DNA of 64,000 nt from AP-15 sp963772295 (GCA_963772295.1 CAVYWO010000016.1:62001-126000); one strand, 5' to 3'; positions 47,461 through 56,707 are shown, counted from the stretch's first letter. The notes: generated by a model from the sequence alone, not told the origin. Translations and numbers: made by a program.

Positions 47461-49338
47461 ATGATCCGGACGATGGCGCCGATCGCATCGTTCAGAATTC
47501 GAAAAAGTTGCGTCATCCGTTGGGATTTCAGGCCTGTCGGCGGCAATTTCTGTCTCATCGTCCGGCTTGCGATCCTGCTTCCGGCGCTGATCGTCGCCGG
47601 TCCGGCCGCGGCCGTGGCAGTGACCGTACAAGTCTCGCCGCCGGCGCAAACCCTGGCGCCTCAGAAAACCCAGCAATTCGCGGCGATAGTGACCGGGACC
47701 AGCAACACCGCCGTCACCTGGCTGGTGAACGGCGTTCCCGGCGGGGCCGCGTCGCTCGGGCTGATCTCCAGCACCGGGCTCTATGCCGCCCCGGCGGATG
47801 TCCCGGCGCCGATCAACGTCGAGATCGAGGCCCAGTCGGTCGCAGCGCCGTTGGCCAACGGCGCCGCCGCGGTCACCGTCAACGCCGGCACGGCGTCGCC
47901 GGGACCGGCCTTCTATGTCGCGACCACCGGCAACGACAACAACGCCGGCAACGAGGCCGATCCTTGGCGCCACATCCAGCACGCGGTCGACAATGTTCCG
48001 GCCGGCGCCACGATCAATGTCGAAACCGGAATCTACAACGAACTGGTCACGGTCACCCATTCCGGGTCGGCGGCCGAGGGTTTCATCACGGTGACGGCGG
48101 CGCCGGGCGCGTCGCCGATCGTCGACGGCACGGGCCTGCCGATCCCGAACGGCGAGAACGGCCTCTTTACGCTCGACAGTGTCAGGTTTGTCCGGATCAT
48201 CCGCTTCACGATCCGGAATTACCGGAGCGATAGCGCGTTGCTCGATCCGATCGGCATTTACGTCATCGGCGCCGGCAGCAATATCGAAATCCTGCAGAAC
48301 CATGTCGAGAACATCGTCACGACAGGAAAGACCAGTGCGTTCGACGCCCTCGGCATCGCCGTCTACGGCACTTCGGCGCCGGTCGGCCTGACCGAAGTGA
48401 TCCTCGCCGACAATGAACTCGACGGTCTCGTCACCGGGTTCAGCGAATCGCTCGCCATTACCGGCAATGTCCAATACTGGCAGGTGACCGACAATCTGAT
48501 ACACGACAACGACAATATCGGCATCGACATCGCCGTCTACGAACACGTGGCCCAAGAACCCGCTTTCGACCGGGCGCGAAACGGTTATATCGCACTCAAT
48601 ACCGTCTACAACATCAGCTCACTGCACAATCCCGCCTATCGGGGCCAGGAGTTGGCCGACGGGATCTATGTCGACGGCGGCGCCGACGTCGTGATCGAGC
48701 GCAATCTCGTGCACAATACCGATCTCGGCATCGAGGCGGCGAGCGAACACCACGGCCACACCAGCGACCGGGTGACGGTCCGCAGCAATATCGTCTATGC
48801 GAGCAATCAGGTCGGCATCTCGATCGGCGGCTATGCCAACGGTGTCGGCGGCACCACCAACTGCATCATCGTCAACAACACGCTCTACGGCAACGGCACC
48901 GCTCCCCAGAGCGAGGGCGAATTCCAGATTCAATTCCATGCCAGCGACAACACCTTCATGAACAACATCGCTGAGGCCGACAACAGTCAGAACCTGCTGC
49001 TTTACAGCTTTGTCACGACGCCGACGCATCCGGCGACGCTCGATTACAATCTCTACGATGCGCTCGGCGGGGCGGACAACAGCGATTGGACATGGCTGAA
49101 CAAGACCTATTCTGTCTTTACGAGATACCAGATGGCGACCGGCAACGACGCGAAGTCCCGCTTTGCCGATCCGCAACTCGTCGATCCCGCGACATTCGAT
49201 TTCCAGCTCGCCGCCGGGTCGCCGGCACTCGACGCCGGCGTCTTGCTGCCGCTGTCCTCGATCGGCCTGCTCGACTTCGCCGGCAGTCGCCGGAGCACGG
49301 CCCAGGGCGAGATCGACCAGGGCGCCTACCAGAATTGA
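47461..49338 (+). CDS. Secreted Ig-like plus right-handed beta-helix protein
   Basis: 625 residues from the ATG at 47461; upstream in-frame starts at 47347 are less likely because the signal sequence (LIVRLAILLPALIVAGPAAA) would be far inside. Residues 50-140 are an Ig/BIG2-like module (VQVSPPAQTLAPQKTQQFAA). A short linker leads to FYVATTGNDNNAGNEADPW, the entry of PL9/DUF1565-type beta-helices, and about 14 coils such as IEILQNHVENIV, VIERNLVHNTDLGI and CIIVNNTLYGNG. The end has AGSPALDAGV, typical of the family. No lyase residues can be named. It may bind or cleave an acidic polysaccharide outside the cell. Confidence 0.8.
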   Translation: MIRTMAPIASFRIRKSCVIRWDFRPVGGNFCLIVRLAILLPALIVAGPAAAVAVTVQVSPPAQTLAPQKTQQFAAIVTGTSNTAVTWLVNGVPGGAASLGLISSTGLYAAPADVPAPINVEIEAQSVAAPLANGAAAVTVNAGTASPGPAFYVATTGNDNNAGNEADPWRHIQHAVDNVPAGATINVETGIYNELVTVTHSGSAAEGFITVTAAPGASPIVDGTGLPIPNGENGLFTLDSVRFVRIIRFTIRNYRSDSALLDPIGIYVIGAGSNIEILQNHVENIVTTGKTSAFDALGIAVYGTSAPVGLTEVILADNELDGLVTGFSESLAITGNVQYWQVTDNLIHDNDNIGIDIAVYEHVAQEPAFDRARNGYIALNTVYNISSLHNPAYRGQELADGIYVDGGADVVIERNLVHNTDLGIEAASEHHGHTSDRVTVRSNIVYASNQVGISIGGYANGVGGTTNCIIVNNTLYGNGTAPQSEGEFQIQFHASDNTFMNNIAEADNSQNLLLYSFVTTPTHPATLDYNLYDALGGADNSDWTWLNKTYSVFTRYQMATGNDAKSRFADPQLVDPATFDFQLAAGSPALDAGVLLPLSSIGLLDFAGSRRSTAQGEIDQGAYQN

Positions 49339-49824
49339 CCGGGTCCCGGCGCCGCCGCATCGAAATTTCGTGATGCCGCTCGGGCGGTGAGGGCGGCGGT
49401 GACCGTGCGGCGGCGGCTGCGAAACCCGGTCGTTTTTCTCAAGTGGCCGAGGACCTGTGCGCCACGTCCTGGCCACGCCGACACCCTTTCAGCAGCACGT
49501 CTTCGAACTCTCGGGATCTCGCCGACGGCCGACCTGTAGTCATAAAACCAGCCACCCGCCCTCGCGCAAACTCGCGCGATCAGCGGCATTCGTCCTTGAG
49601 ACCGGTAAAGTTCCGCTTAGCCTTCGCGGCGGGAACCGCTCCTCTTGCCCCATAACGGCCATCGTCTGCAGACTTCGTCAGACCCGATCCCTTCTGGCCC
49701 GAGCGGCAATCCGGCTTGGGCTCGCTGACCAGTACCGAGACGCAACGGCCTTATCTGTCGCACCGGGATGTTCAGAGTGATTGTTTTTTCCGACTCCTGG
49801 CTCTCGGTGAGCGACGCCTACCTT
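49339..49824. other. Intergenic region between convergent genes, no gene seen
   Basis: About 485 bases between the beta-helix gene and the end of the copper operon. No recognisable coding frame. No hairpin with a T tract was seen, so the terminators for the two converging transcripts could not be placed. Confidence 0.5.
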
Positions 49825-50436
49825 TCAGATCCCCGCTGCTGCGATTTGGGCGATGGCAAGGCCGAGCGAAAGCGCGACCCTGCTGTCGGCATGGCTGCCC
49901 GTCTTCGCCCGGACCTCAATGACGCCTCTCATGCCGGCCTCGAAGTGGCCGGGGACATCGCAGTCGAACTCGAAGCTCCCGGCGCGGGTGAACTTCCAGA
50001 TCAACTCACGCTGCTGGCCGGGGCCAACCATGACTGCGTTGAGATGATTGTGGTGGTGCATTTCGCCGTTCTGCATCATTGCGGCCATTTCCGCGCGATG
50101 TTTGGTTTGCGTGGCGACGTCGCCGATGGTGAAATCGTGGTCGATCCGACTCTTGTTCGCGATGACGAAACGAATGGTCTCGTCGACCCACACCGCAACG
50201 GTCGACGGTTCGAACCTCATGTCGCCCGTAGTGATATTGACGATTCGGTCGACCTTCGAGGGGTTGCCCGGTTCTCCGAAGGAAAACCGCTCGTGCCGGG
50301 TGCCATGGTGCATGCCCGGCATGTCGTTCATTTCCTGCGCGAAGGCGGACTGTCCGAGGGCAAGCAACAGAAACGCGCCCGCGGCGGCGACCGCAGCAAG
50401 CCCCAAAGGTTGGGGGGAAACAGCTCGCTTGTTCAT
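49825..50436 (-). CDS. Periplasmic cupredoxin
   Basis: 203 residues from the ATG at 50436 (AAAGGA upstream). The signal peptide is AAAGAFLLLALGQSAFAQEM. A Met/His-rich stretch (MNDMPGMHHGTRHE) after the signal could bind Cu(I). The cupredoxin fold shows RIDHDFTIGD (first Cu ligand His) and FEFDCDVPGHFEAGMRGVIE, with the Cys, His and Met of a type 1 copper site. It is the last gene of a - strand copper operon (54451 to 49825). It may carry copper in the periplasm or receive electrons from the upstream cytochrome. Confidence 0.85.
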   Translation of the reverse strand: MNKRAVSPQPLGLAAVAAAGAFLLLALGQSAFAQEMNDMPGMHHGTRHERFSFGEPGNPSKVDRIVNITTGDMRFEPSTVAVWVDETIRFVIANKSRIDHDFTIGDVATQTKHRAEMAAMMQNGEMHHHNHLNAVMVGPGQQRELIWKFTRAGSFEFDCDVPGHFEAGMRGVIEVRAKTGSHADSRVALSLGLAIAQIAAAGI

Positions 50437-50627
50437 GTTAAGTCCTTTCGTGAGGCGGCAACCTCCCAGTCGGACAACTCTACCCTAAACCGCCGCCGCG
50501 GTGACCACCCCGCCTGCACCACGAGACACACCGGATTCTCCACCGGCGACCGCGCTGGAATTTACACCCGCGCGTGGACGCTGCGTCTTCTCTGAATGGG
50601 CACGCATCAATGTCTCATCACGGCCGT

Positions 50628-51029
50628 TCACCATGCCTCCACCCTCACCAGCTTGCTGTTGCCGTACCCGGTGCCTTGCAGCCAGAACCGGATCGGGTCG
50701 CCGGCGTGGACCCGGCCGTGATTAGCGGAATCGGCCAAACGAAAGCCGGTGGTTCTAGCAGGCAGCAGGCCGGAGATCTCCTCATGCGTGATGAGGAGCA
50801 GCTTGGGGTAAACGGCCCGCACGATGCCTCGCCCCTCCCACAGCTGTTCACCGAAGCGGGCCCCCGCAAAGCACGCCCCGCGCTCGCGTCTGAGCCGCTC
50901 GACCTGCGCTTGCGCCGTCTTGACCTCGCCGTCGAGTGTGGCCAGCCGGCGACCCCAGGCGCCGTAGCCGAAGCCGAGACCGACCGCCAGGGCCAAGTTC
51001 ACGAGTATGGCTACCTGCCACATCCGCAT
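50628..51029 (-). CDS. Membrane-anchored CusF-like copper-binding protein
   Basis: 133 residues from the ATG at 51029; a GTG at 51032 is also close to the GGAGG. One N-terminal hydrophobic helix (VAILVNLALAVGLGFGYGAW) is followed by a short coiled coil (DGEVKTAQAQVERLRRERGA). A small beta-barrel follows, with GIVRAVYPKLLLITHEEISG, LPARTTGFRLAD and GDPIRFWLQGT. The LLITHEEI ... TGF pattern matches CusF/PF11604 copper-binding domains, though the Met ligands of CusF are only partly present. The gene starts 21 bases after the CopD fusion stop and is likely co-transcribed. Confidence 0.75.
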   Translation of the reverse strand: MRMWQVAILVNLALAVGLGFGYGAWGRRLATLDGEVKTAQAQVERLRRERGACFAGARFGEQLWEGRGIVRAVYPKLLLITHEEISGLLPARTTGFRLADSANHGRVHAGDPIRFWLQGTGYGNSKLVRVEAW

Positions 51030-51050
51030 CACCAAGATCCTCCGATCTCA

Positions 51051-53021
51051 TCAATGGACATGGTCATCGGGGAGTGGCGGCGGGGATTTCTCCTCATTGA
51101 GCCTCTCCACCTGGGCTTGAACTGCGTCGGCTTCCGGCATACCGGTTTGGTCGCTCCGCCAAATCGCGCGGATGTATCCCTGCCGGTCGATCAGTAGTTC
51201 CGCATGCGCGCCGCCGGGCGCGAACAAGCGGTAGGTGGCGGCGATATCCTCATTTCCGTCGGTCACAACCGGGAACAGCACGGGCGGCGACTCGCCGAGC
51301 TCGGCGATCGCTTCCGGCGAGCTGCGAGGCGGCACCGCAACGACTTCCACGCCCAGAACCGAAAGAACTCCATATTGCCTCGCGAGCTCGGCCATCCGCG
51401 CGCGCGAGTTAGGCAGAGCGTAAAGCACCAGCAGAACCATCCGCTTGCCTCTGTAGTCGCGCAGCGTTGTTGGCGTCAGAGGGCCAACAGAGATGGTCAG
51501 GTCGGGTGCGGCCAGCCAAGCGTCGTTAAGTTGTACCACGGCTCCGACCCGGCGCTGGTCGGTGGTCGCGCCGAACGCGCGGAGGAAGTTGATCACGTGC
51601 CAGCGCTGCGCTGGTCCAAGCAGGCTCCCGAACTCCGGCATCCCACGGTCCGGCTGCCCATGCGTTATCAGCCAGAAGAGGTCTCCCGCGGATCGCCGCG
51701 CCGTTCCGGGAGCGAGCAGATCGACGGTCCTTCCCCTTGGCCCCTCGCGGTCGGCCGTCGGCGTCCCGTGGCAGGACGCGCAATGCGCCTCGTAGAGCGC
51801 CATTCCCTCTGCAATCGAGCCGGCTGTATACGACAACGGCGGACGCGCGAACGAGGTCGGGTAGGCTCCGATCATCAATGGCTGAAGGGCGATTGCGGCA
51901 CCGCCTGAAACCAGGACGAAAAGTGTCCCGAACAGAAGGACGGGTCGGCGGCGCACGAGGAACACGATGGCCAAAATCGTCAGCCCGGAACCCGCCAGCA
52001 CAAACGCGATCGGCAGTTGCACCAGACGCTGCAAGACTGGAACTTCAGGCAAGGCGTCGAGCGAGATCCGGACAGGCCAGGGCCACACCGGATCGTCGTG
52101 AAGCGCGGGCGTGGTCACCGTCATCGCTGTAGCGAAGCCGAGCACAACCAGCACCAGAGCCGCCTCGATCGCGATGAACAATGCCATGCGTCGCGCCGTC
52201 GCGGACGCCGTTGCCGCAGGTGGGCTCGACAACGCGGGCAGTATCGTGCGGCTTGCGGCGGCTAGCAGAAGCGCCGCGACGAGAACGGCAAACTTGGCAA
52301 GAAGCAGGTGGCCGTGTGTCGTCCCCACCAGGCCGGCGACGTCTCCGACCAACAGCCAAGCGCTCGCGATACCCGAACCGGCAAGAATGAGCACCGTGAT
52401 GAGAGCGACGCGGGAAAAGCGCTGCATGGTCCGCACCGCGTAGCGATCAGGAGCCGCTGCCCCCTGGCTGGCGCCATACAGAAGGAGCGCGAGCGGCAGC
52501 AGGCCACCCACCCAGACGCCCGCGCCGAGCAGGTGCACCATGTCGATGGCCTGCAGCCATGGGCTTTCCGAGGTTGCGGCCAGGTGGCTGGAACTCCCGC
52601 GAAGAACCAGAGCGAGCGCGGCCAGCAAAAATGCTTCGCCCCGGGCAGCAGCGATCCAGTTTTGTCGGTCAGCAACGTCGCCGCGCAGGAAAAGAAAGGC
52701 CGCCAGCACGATCAGCAGACCGAGACGCACCATCCATAGGAATCCCGACCGTGTATCCAGCATGGCATGCCAGATAGCTCCCGCCTCGAGCGCAGCCTCG
52801 GGGCGGCCCTCAAACAGCCCGGTCTGGGTAGCCAACACGGTAACGCCCGAAGCCAGCGCCACGACCACGAGCCATCGCGCCCAGCCCAGAACTCGCTGCT
52901 CCCATCGGCGCATGAAGCAGGTCGCAGGCCGTCCGGCAAGCAGCAGAAGGGAAAATGCGCCCGTCAGGAGGACGCATTGAACAAGATGAACCCATTCTGC
53001 ACCGAACAACAGCGTGGTCAT
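51051..53021 (-). CDS. CopD - cytochrome c - redoxin fusion protein
   Basis: 656 residues. About residues 1-390 are a polytopic CopD domain (HLVQCVLLTGAFSLLLLAGR, AIDMVHLLGAGVWVGGLLPL, LLLAKFAVLVAALLLAAASR). A cytochrome c module follows at about 400-480, with the haem motif C-A-S-C-H in YEAHCASCHGTPT and a candidate Met ligand in RGMPEFGSLL. Residues 495-640 are thioredoxin/redoxin-like (LTISVGPLTPTTLRDYRGKR, LLIDRQGYIRAIWRSDQTGM). The usual CxxC site is absent: the segment after the first strand reads LYALPNSRARMAELARQYG. The 5' end overlaps CopC by 4 bases. It probably moves copper across the inner membrane and may couple this to electron flow. Confidence 0.85.
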   Translation of the reverse strand: MTTLLFGAEWVHLVQCVLLTGAFSLLLLAGRPATCFMRRWEQRVLGWARWLVVVALASGVTVLATQTGLFEGRPEAALEAGAIWHAMLDTRSGFLWMVRLGLLIVLAAFLFLRGDVADRQNWIAAARGEAFLLAALALVLRGSSSHLAATSESPWLQAIDMVHLLGAGVWVGGLLPLALLLYGASQGAAAPDRYAVRTMQRFSRVALITVLILAGSGIASAWLLVGDVAGLVGTTHGHLLLAKFAVLVAALLLAAASRTILPALSSPPAATASATARRMALFIAIEAALVLVVLGFATAMTVTTPALHDDPVWPWPVRISLDALPEVPVLQRLVQLPIAFVLAGSGLTILAIVFLVRRRPVLLFGTLFVLVSGGAAIALQPLMIGAYPTSFARPPLSYTAGSIAEGMALYEAHCASCHGTPTADREGPRGRTVDLLAPGTARRSAGDLFWLITHGQPDRGMPEFGSLLGPAQRWHVINFLRAFGATTDQRRVGAVVQLNDAWLAAPDLTISVGPLTPTTLRDYRGKRMVLLVLYALPNSRARMAELARQYGVLSVLGVEVVAVPPRSSPEAIAELGESPPVLFPVVTDGNEDIAATYRLFAPGGAHAELLIDRQGYIRAIWRSDQTGMPEADAVQAQVERLNEEKSPPPLPDDHVH

Positions 53022-53389
53022 TGGACACGGAACGTGAAGCGTCCTTCGGTCACATGTCCATCGAGGGAGAGCACCCGCCAGATCACCGTATAGGTCCCGT
53101 GCTCAAGTGGCTGCAATGTCGCCCGCAGGAGGAGGGGATTTGAAGGGTCAACATAGGCGTCCTGTCGATCGACCTGAGCGCCACGATCATTTTTGACCCG
53201 AACGGTGCTATAGTCCGGCTCCAGGCGCTCGCTAAAGTAGAGCTTGACCTCGCTCGGAGGCCGCTTGAGCTTACTTTCAACCGGCGGCTCCGCTCGCTGA
53301 AGCCCACTGTGTCCAAACGCGAGGCCGACGCCGAGCGCCCAGGCGATAAGCGCGAGGACGAATCCTCGCGCCCATGTCGGAAATTTCAT
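53018..53389 (-). CDS. copC: CopC copper-resistance protein
   Basis: 123 residues from the ATG at 53389 (a GTG lies directly before it). The signal peptide is GFVLALIAWALGVGLAFG. The mature protein starts with HSGLQRAEPPVESKL, so the N-terminal His is placed as a Cu(II) ligand, and it ends with WRVLSLDGHVTEGRFTFRV, whose His is the second conserved ligand. PPSEVKLYFSERLEPDYSTV is the central strand pair. The protein is the periplasmic partner of CopD, whose gene overlaps its stop by 4 bases. A Met-rich Cu(I) site is not visible. Confidence 0.85.
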   Translation of the reverse strand: MKFPTWARGFVLALIAWALGVGLAFGHSGLQRAEPPVESKLKRPPSEVKLYFSERLEPDYSTVRVKNDRGAQVDRQDAYVDPSNPLLLRATLQPLEHGTYTVIWRVLSLDGHVTEGRFTFRVQ

Positions 53390-53407
53390 CACGGTGATCC
53401 ACGTCGC

Positions 53408-54451
53408 TTAGGCGATACCTGCCCTCGCCTTGTAGAACGCGATGATCTCGCTTGTCGGCAGCCAGAACAGATCATAAAGTCCTCCCGCGTCGTCGCTGCC
53501 GCCGGTGATGAGGTCCGGTCCGTGATCGTAGCCGGCCGACCAGATCATCCTTTCGCCATTGGCCTGGAAATTCGGGCACGCGCCGTCGATATTCCAATTG
53601 TTGAACGGCGCCTCGAAAATCGGCCCCTTCCACTCCTTACTCTTCGGGTCGTAATGCAAGAAAAGCAAAGTGTGGAATTTGCCAAAGTCGTGGACGGAAA
53701 CGACGCCGAGGGTGAAGTCGTCCCGCGTTACGAGGCTGAGGCGGCACTTGACCGCAATCGAGTTGAGCAACCGGCTCGCGTAGCGCTGGGCCGGCTGCCA
53801 AACGCCGTCCACCTGTCGGGTTGTGTAAAGATCGGTCGTCAGCGGCGCTCCCGGTTCGCGGGGTCGTATGGATATGAAACACATGGCGCTCGGCTGGCCC
53901 GGAAGATCGAACGGCATGAAGCAATGGGTTATGTACTTGCTGTTGTTAATTTTGCCTCCGGGGACGGGCTGTGCTTGGCCCCATTCACCGTCAGGTTGCT
54001 TGTGGCTGACCCAGATTCCCGCCGGCCCGACGCCAGGCGCTTTCCGGTAGCTCATGAAGTACAGAGTCTTGCCGTCGGGTGTGATCCACGGCTCCTGGTC
54101 GGCGCTATCACTGTTGACGGTGTCGGGCAGGCGCTCAGCCGGCGACCAATCCCCGGCCGTCCCGGGCCACTCGCCACTCTGTCGGACCCGGTGGGTGACG
54201 AAGATATCGGCCGGACCCTTCACCCGCGTGTCGCCGTTGTTCGCAAAGCGAGCGAAATAGATTGTGTTCCCGTCCGCCGAGATCGTCGGCTCGTAGCTGC
54301 CAAACTGGTCGTTCGGCGGGAACGGCAACTTCCGGGGCACGAGGGTAGGGGCGCCAGCATACGCCCTGTTGGTCAGGATCGTGGGCGTACTCACAGCTGC
54401 TGCCGCGGCGGCTACCGAGCCGAAGAAACATCTTCTTGACAGGCTGTTCAT
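53408..54451 (-). CDS. Tat-exported PD40/TolB-like beta-propeller
   Basis: 347 residues from the ATG at 54451 (TGGAG upstream). The N-terminus has a twin-arginine pattern S-R-R-C-F-F with a hydrophobic region (VAAAAAAVSTPTILTNRAYA), so export in folded form is expected. Propeller blades show PD40 motifs: SYEPTISADGNTIYFARFAN, EPWITPDGKTLYFMSYRK and PNFQANGERMIWSAGYD. It is the first gene of the copper operon, 18 bases before CopC. A metal- or oxygen-sensitive function is possible because Tat substrates often bind cofactors, but no ligand site can be named. Confidence 0.75.
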   Translation of the reverse strand: MNSLSRRCFFGSVAAAAAAVSTPTILTNRAYAGAPTLVPRKLPFPPNDQFGSYEPTISADGNTIYFARFANNGDTRVKGPADIFVTHRVRQSGEWPGTAGDWSPAERLPDTVNSDSADQEPWITPDGKTLYFMSYRKAPGVGPAGIWVSHKQPDGEWGQAQPVPGGKINNSKYITHCFMPFDLPGQPSAMCFISIRPREPGAPLTTDLYTTRQVDGVWQPAQRYASRLLNSIAVKCRLSLVTRDDFTLGVVSVHDFGKFHTLLFLHYDPKSKEWKGPIFEAPFNNWNIDGACPNFQANGERMIWSAGYDHGPDLITGGSDDAGGLYDLFWLPTSEIIAFYKARAGIA

Positions 54452-54831
54452 GAGAGAACTCCAGTTCCTATGTCGACAATGTCGAGATTAGCACTCAGTT
54501 GGTTAACTCTCAAGCGGTAGCCGGTTTGCTTCTTGCCATTTCACAGCCACGGGAGTGGAATAATCAGCAAAAAATTTCATGGAATAGGGGCGCTAAATCC
54601 CGATGAGGAGAAAGCCGCCCGCGCGCCCGACAGAACAGGGTATGTCTGGGCACGCAACCCGTCGCCCAGCGGGTTTTCGACACCCTTGCTCGGCAGGGAC
54701 AAGACGTCTACCCGGGTTTCCTGCTATAGAGAAACGACACTGTGTTTGCCATTGATCCGAAAGCTGATCCGTATCTGGCAACCGACGCCGGTTTCGGAGA
54801 AGATGCGCACGACGTGAGTGCGGCGCCCCGC
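54452..54831. other. Intergenic region upstream of the copper operon
   Basis: About 380 bases. The first 80, next to the operon start, are AT-rich and probably hold the promoter, but no clear -35/-10 pair or CopY/CueR-type operator could be assigned. A sequence ttagcactc at 54493-54501 resembles one half of a CIRCE element but the second half is missing. Confidence 0.45.
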
Positions 54832-55088
54832 GGCATCCCTACACCCAGGCCTTGCTGTCCGCGGCCATGCCCGGAGACGGCGGTGGCCCAGCCGGAGGGG
54901 TCATCCTCGAAGGCGATCCGCCGAGCGCGATCGATCCTCCCCTGGGCTGCCGGTTCAACACCCGCTGTCCCCATGCGGCCCAGGTGTGCGCGACGGAAGA
55001 GCCGGTTCTGGTCACCACGGGTGACGGCCAGGTCGCGGCCTGTCATCTCACTACCGGCAAGCTCGCGCCGCGGCTGCAGCCTGGATAG
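54832..55088 (+). pseudogene. Oligopeptide ABC transporter ATPase, C-terminal fragment
   Basis: The frame reads PRHPYTQALLSAAMPGDGGG, GVILEGDPPSAIDPPLGCRF, NTRCPHAAQVCATEEPVLVT and a tail, to a TAG. It is the oligopeptide-binding C-terminal extension of Opp/Dpp ATPases, with C-x-F-x-x-R-C-P-x-A. It continues almost where the fragment at 46811-47280 stops. Downstream, 55081-55228 is an open stretch ending LDALDLDELQAVVPPRDYGR, which looks like the end of another lost gene that I do not recognise. The rest up to 55352 holds nothing I can support. Confidence 0.75.
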
Positions 55089-55352
55089 CCCGCCCCAAGG
55101 ACCAGAAATATCGGGCGCCCGACAACTTTCAGAAAAGCGCCACTGCCGAAGCTTTGCGGGCCCTCGACGCGCTCGACCTTGACGAACTGCAGGCCGTCGT
55201 ACCCCCGCGCGACTATGGCCGCGACTGACGTAGGAGGTCGTTGAGCGCCGCCAGCCGACCGCTTGCGGTATTTTGCCTTGCGCAAGGTACCCGCAGAGCC
55301 GATCCTGGTTCCCAAAAATTGCTGGGGCGATTGGCGTTGAGGGAGATAGTCA

Positions 55353-56113
55353 ATGCCGCACATCTCCAATGACGGGATCGCGATCCACTATCGTATCGAG
55401 GGAAGCGGATCGCCCCTCGTTCTTCGGCACGGGTTCACGGATAGTAGCGAGAGCTGGTACGAAGTCGGATACGTCGATGCTTTGAAAACGAAGTATCGCC
55501 TCATCCTGCCGGATACACGGGGCCACGGTCGGAGCGATAAGCCACATGATCCGAAGGCGTATACGCCAGCAAATTTCGCCGCCGACATCGCCGCGATCCT
55601 CGATGATGCCGGAATCCAGAAGACTTGTTACTGGGGCTACTCGCAGGGAGGCTGGATAGCGTTTGCCATGGCACAATACGTGCCCGAAAAATCGCAGCGC
55701 TTGTTATCGGCGGCGCCGCGACTGCCGGTTCTGCCTTTCCTGCAGAACCCGGAAAAGACGACCCGCTTCTAACAGTCCTTCGCCATGGGTTAGGAGAATT
55801 GGTAAATCTATATGGCGAATGGGTTAGTCCCGCACTCGAGCAACGCATCCGGTCAAATGACATAGTAGCGCTCATTGCCTGCCGGCAGCAAAGGCTAGCG
55901 ACGGAAGAGTATTCTCACATGGTTGGCAAGATTGCAGTGCCTGTACTTCTTTACGCCGGCACTGCCGATCCGATCCACGATGCGGCCCGACAGACCGCCT
56001 CGCAAATTGCTGGCGCCAAGTTTATATCGCTGCCCGGTCTGAGCCACGCAGCGGCGATGTTCCAGCCGCAGCTTATCTTGCCTGAAGTTCAACAGTTTCT
56101 GGAGAAAGCCTAA
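55353..56113 (+). pseudogene. Alpha/beta hydrolase, one-base deletion in an A run
   Basis: The ATG at 55353 begins HISNDGIAIHYRIEGSGSPL and LVLRHGFTDSSESWYE. KYRLILPDTRGHGRSDKPHD and TCYWGYSQGGWIAFA, with the nucleophile elbow G-Y-S-Q-G, follow. At the five-A run 55687-55691 the frame breaks; with six A it would continue as AALVIGGAATAGSAFPAEPG and VPVLLYAGTADPIHDAARQT (acid Asp) and LPGLSHAAAMFQPQLILPEV (His) to TAA at 56111. Full length would be about 253 residues. A one-base homopolymer change may be a sequencing error. The family includes esterases and dienelactone hydrolases; the substrate is unknown. Confidence 0.8.
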
Positions 56114-56281
56114 GAAATCGCAGATCGGGCAGCGCTCACACCGCGGACGCGCTTGCACGTTTCGGCCATATCGTACGGCAAACGCAACCCCTTGATCTCA
56201 CAAGGGCAAGACAATTTGCCGGAAATGTTGAATTTCGGAACGCGCCGGAAATCGCATGAGCGCCTTTATGGAGAAGTCGGG

Positions 56282-56707
56282 CTACGGCTTCGGTGTATCG
56301 GATGCGCGCGGCGCGTGACCGTTCGGCGGAATAAGAGCCGTGACGCAATCCACGAAGCGGCGCGCGGTCATAATCGCTTTGCGGGCGCTTTCCGCCGACA
56401 CATGCGCGCCGGGGCCGGTTTCGTAGTCGGCAATCCTTTTGAGGTTGTAGGTCAGGGGAAGGAATGCGCGCAATTCGTCGTCCACGCGGGAATCGCCCTT
56501 CGTCAATCGCCCAAACCCGCTTTGCACGCCTTTATGCGAAGTGACGATCTTGCTGGTGTTCTCGAAGATGAGCGCTTGCGCTGCATGCAGTCCAGCCAAG
56601 TAGGCGGTGCGCCCGGCGAGTTCGTTCAAGCCGATTTCCATCATCGCATCGGCTTGCCCGAGAAGTTCCCGCGCTTTGTCGAGAAAGGCCGCTGTCTGCG
56701 GCTTCAC
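56282..56707 (-). CDS. HEPN-domain protein
   Basis: 141 residues. The four-helix HEPN domain (PF05168 type) is seen in FLDKARELLGQADAMMEIGL, GRTAYLAGLHAAQALIFENT and YNLKRIADYETGPGAHVSAE. The stop of the nucleotidyltransferase gene overlaps its start by 4 bases. HEPN/MNT pairs are known toxin-antitoxin-like modules in which the MNT protein modifies and neutralises the HEPN ribonuclease. The catalytic R-x4-6-H of the HEPN toxins is not clearly present here, so the pair might be a non-toxic member of the family. Confidence 0.8.
   Translation of the reverse strand: MKPQTAAFLDKARELLGQADAMMEIGLNELAGRTAYLAGLHAAQALIFENTSKIVTSHKGVQSGFGRLTKGDSRVDDELRAFLPLTYNLKRIADYETGPGAHVSAESARKAIMTARRFVDCVTALIPPNGHAPRASDTPKP

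Noticed and set aside
49768..50595. 275-codon + strand open frame opposite the cupredoxin gene
   Set aside because: The cupredoxin on the - strand has a signal peptide, Shine-Dalgarno and copper ligands; the + frame is a shadow.
53309..54439. 376-codon + strand open frame opposite the Tat propeller
   Set aside because: The - strand frame has a twin-arginine signal and PD40 repeats; the + frame shows none.
54493..54501. Half of a CIRCE element (ttagcactc) upstream of the copper operon
   Set aside because: The second half gagtgctaa at the required 9-base spacing is missing.
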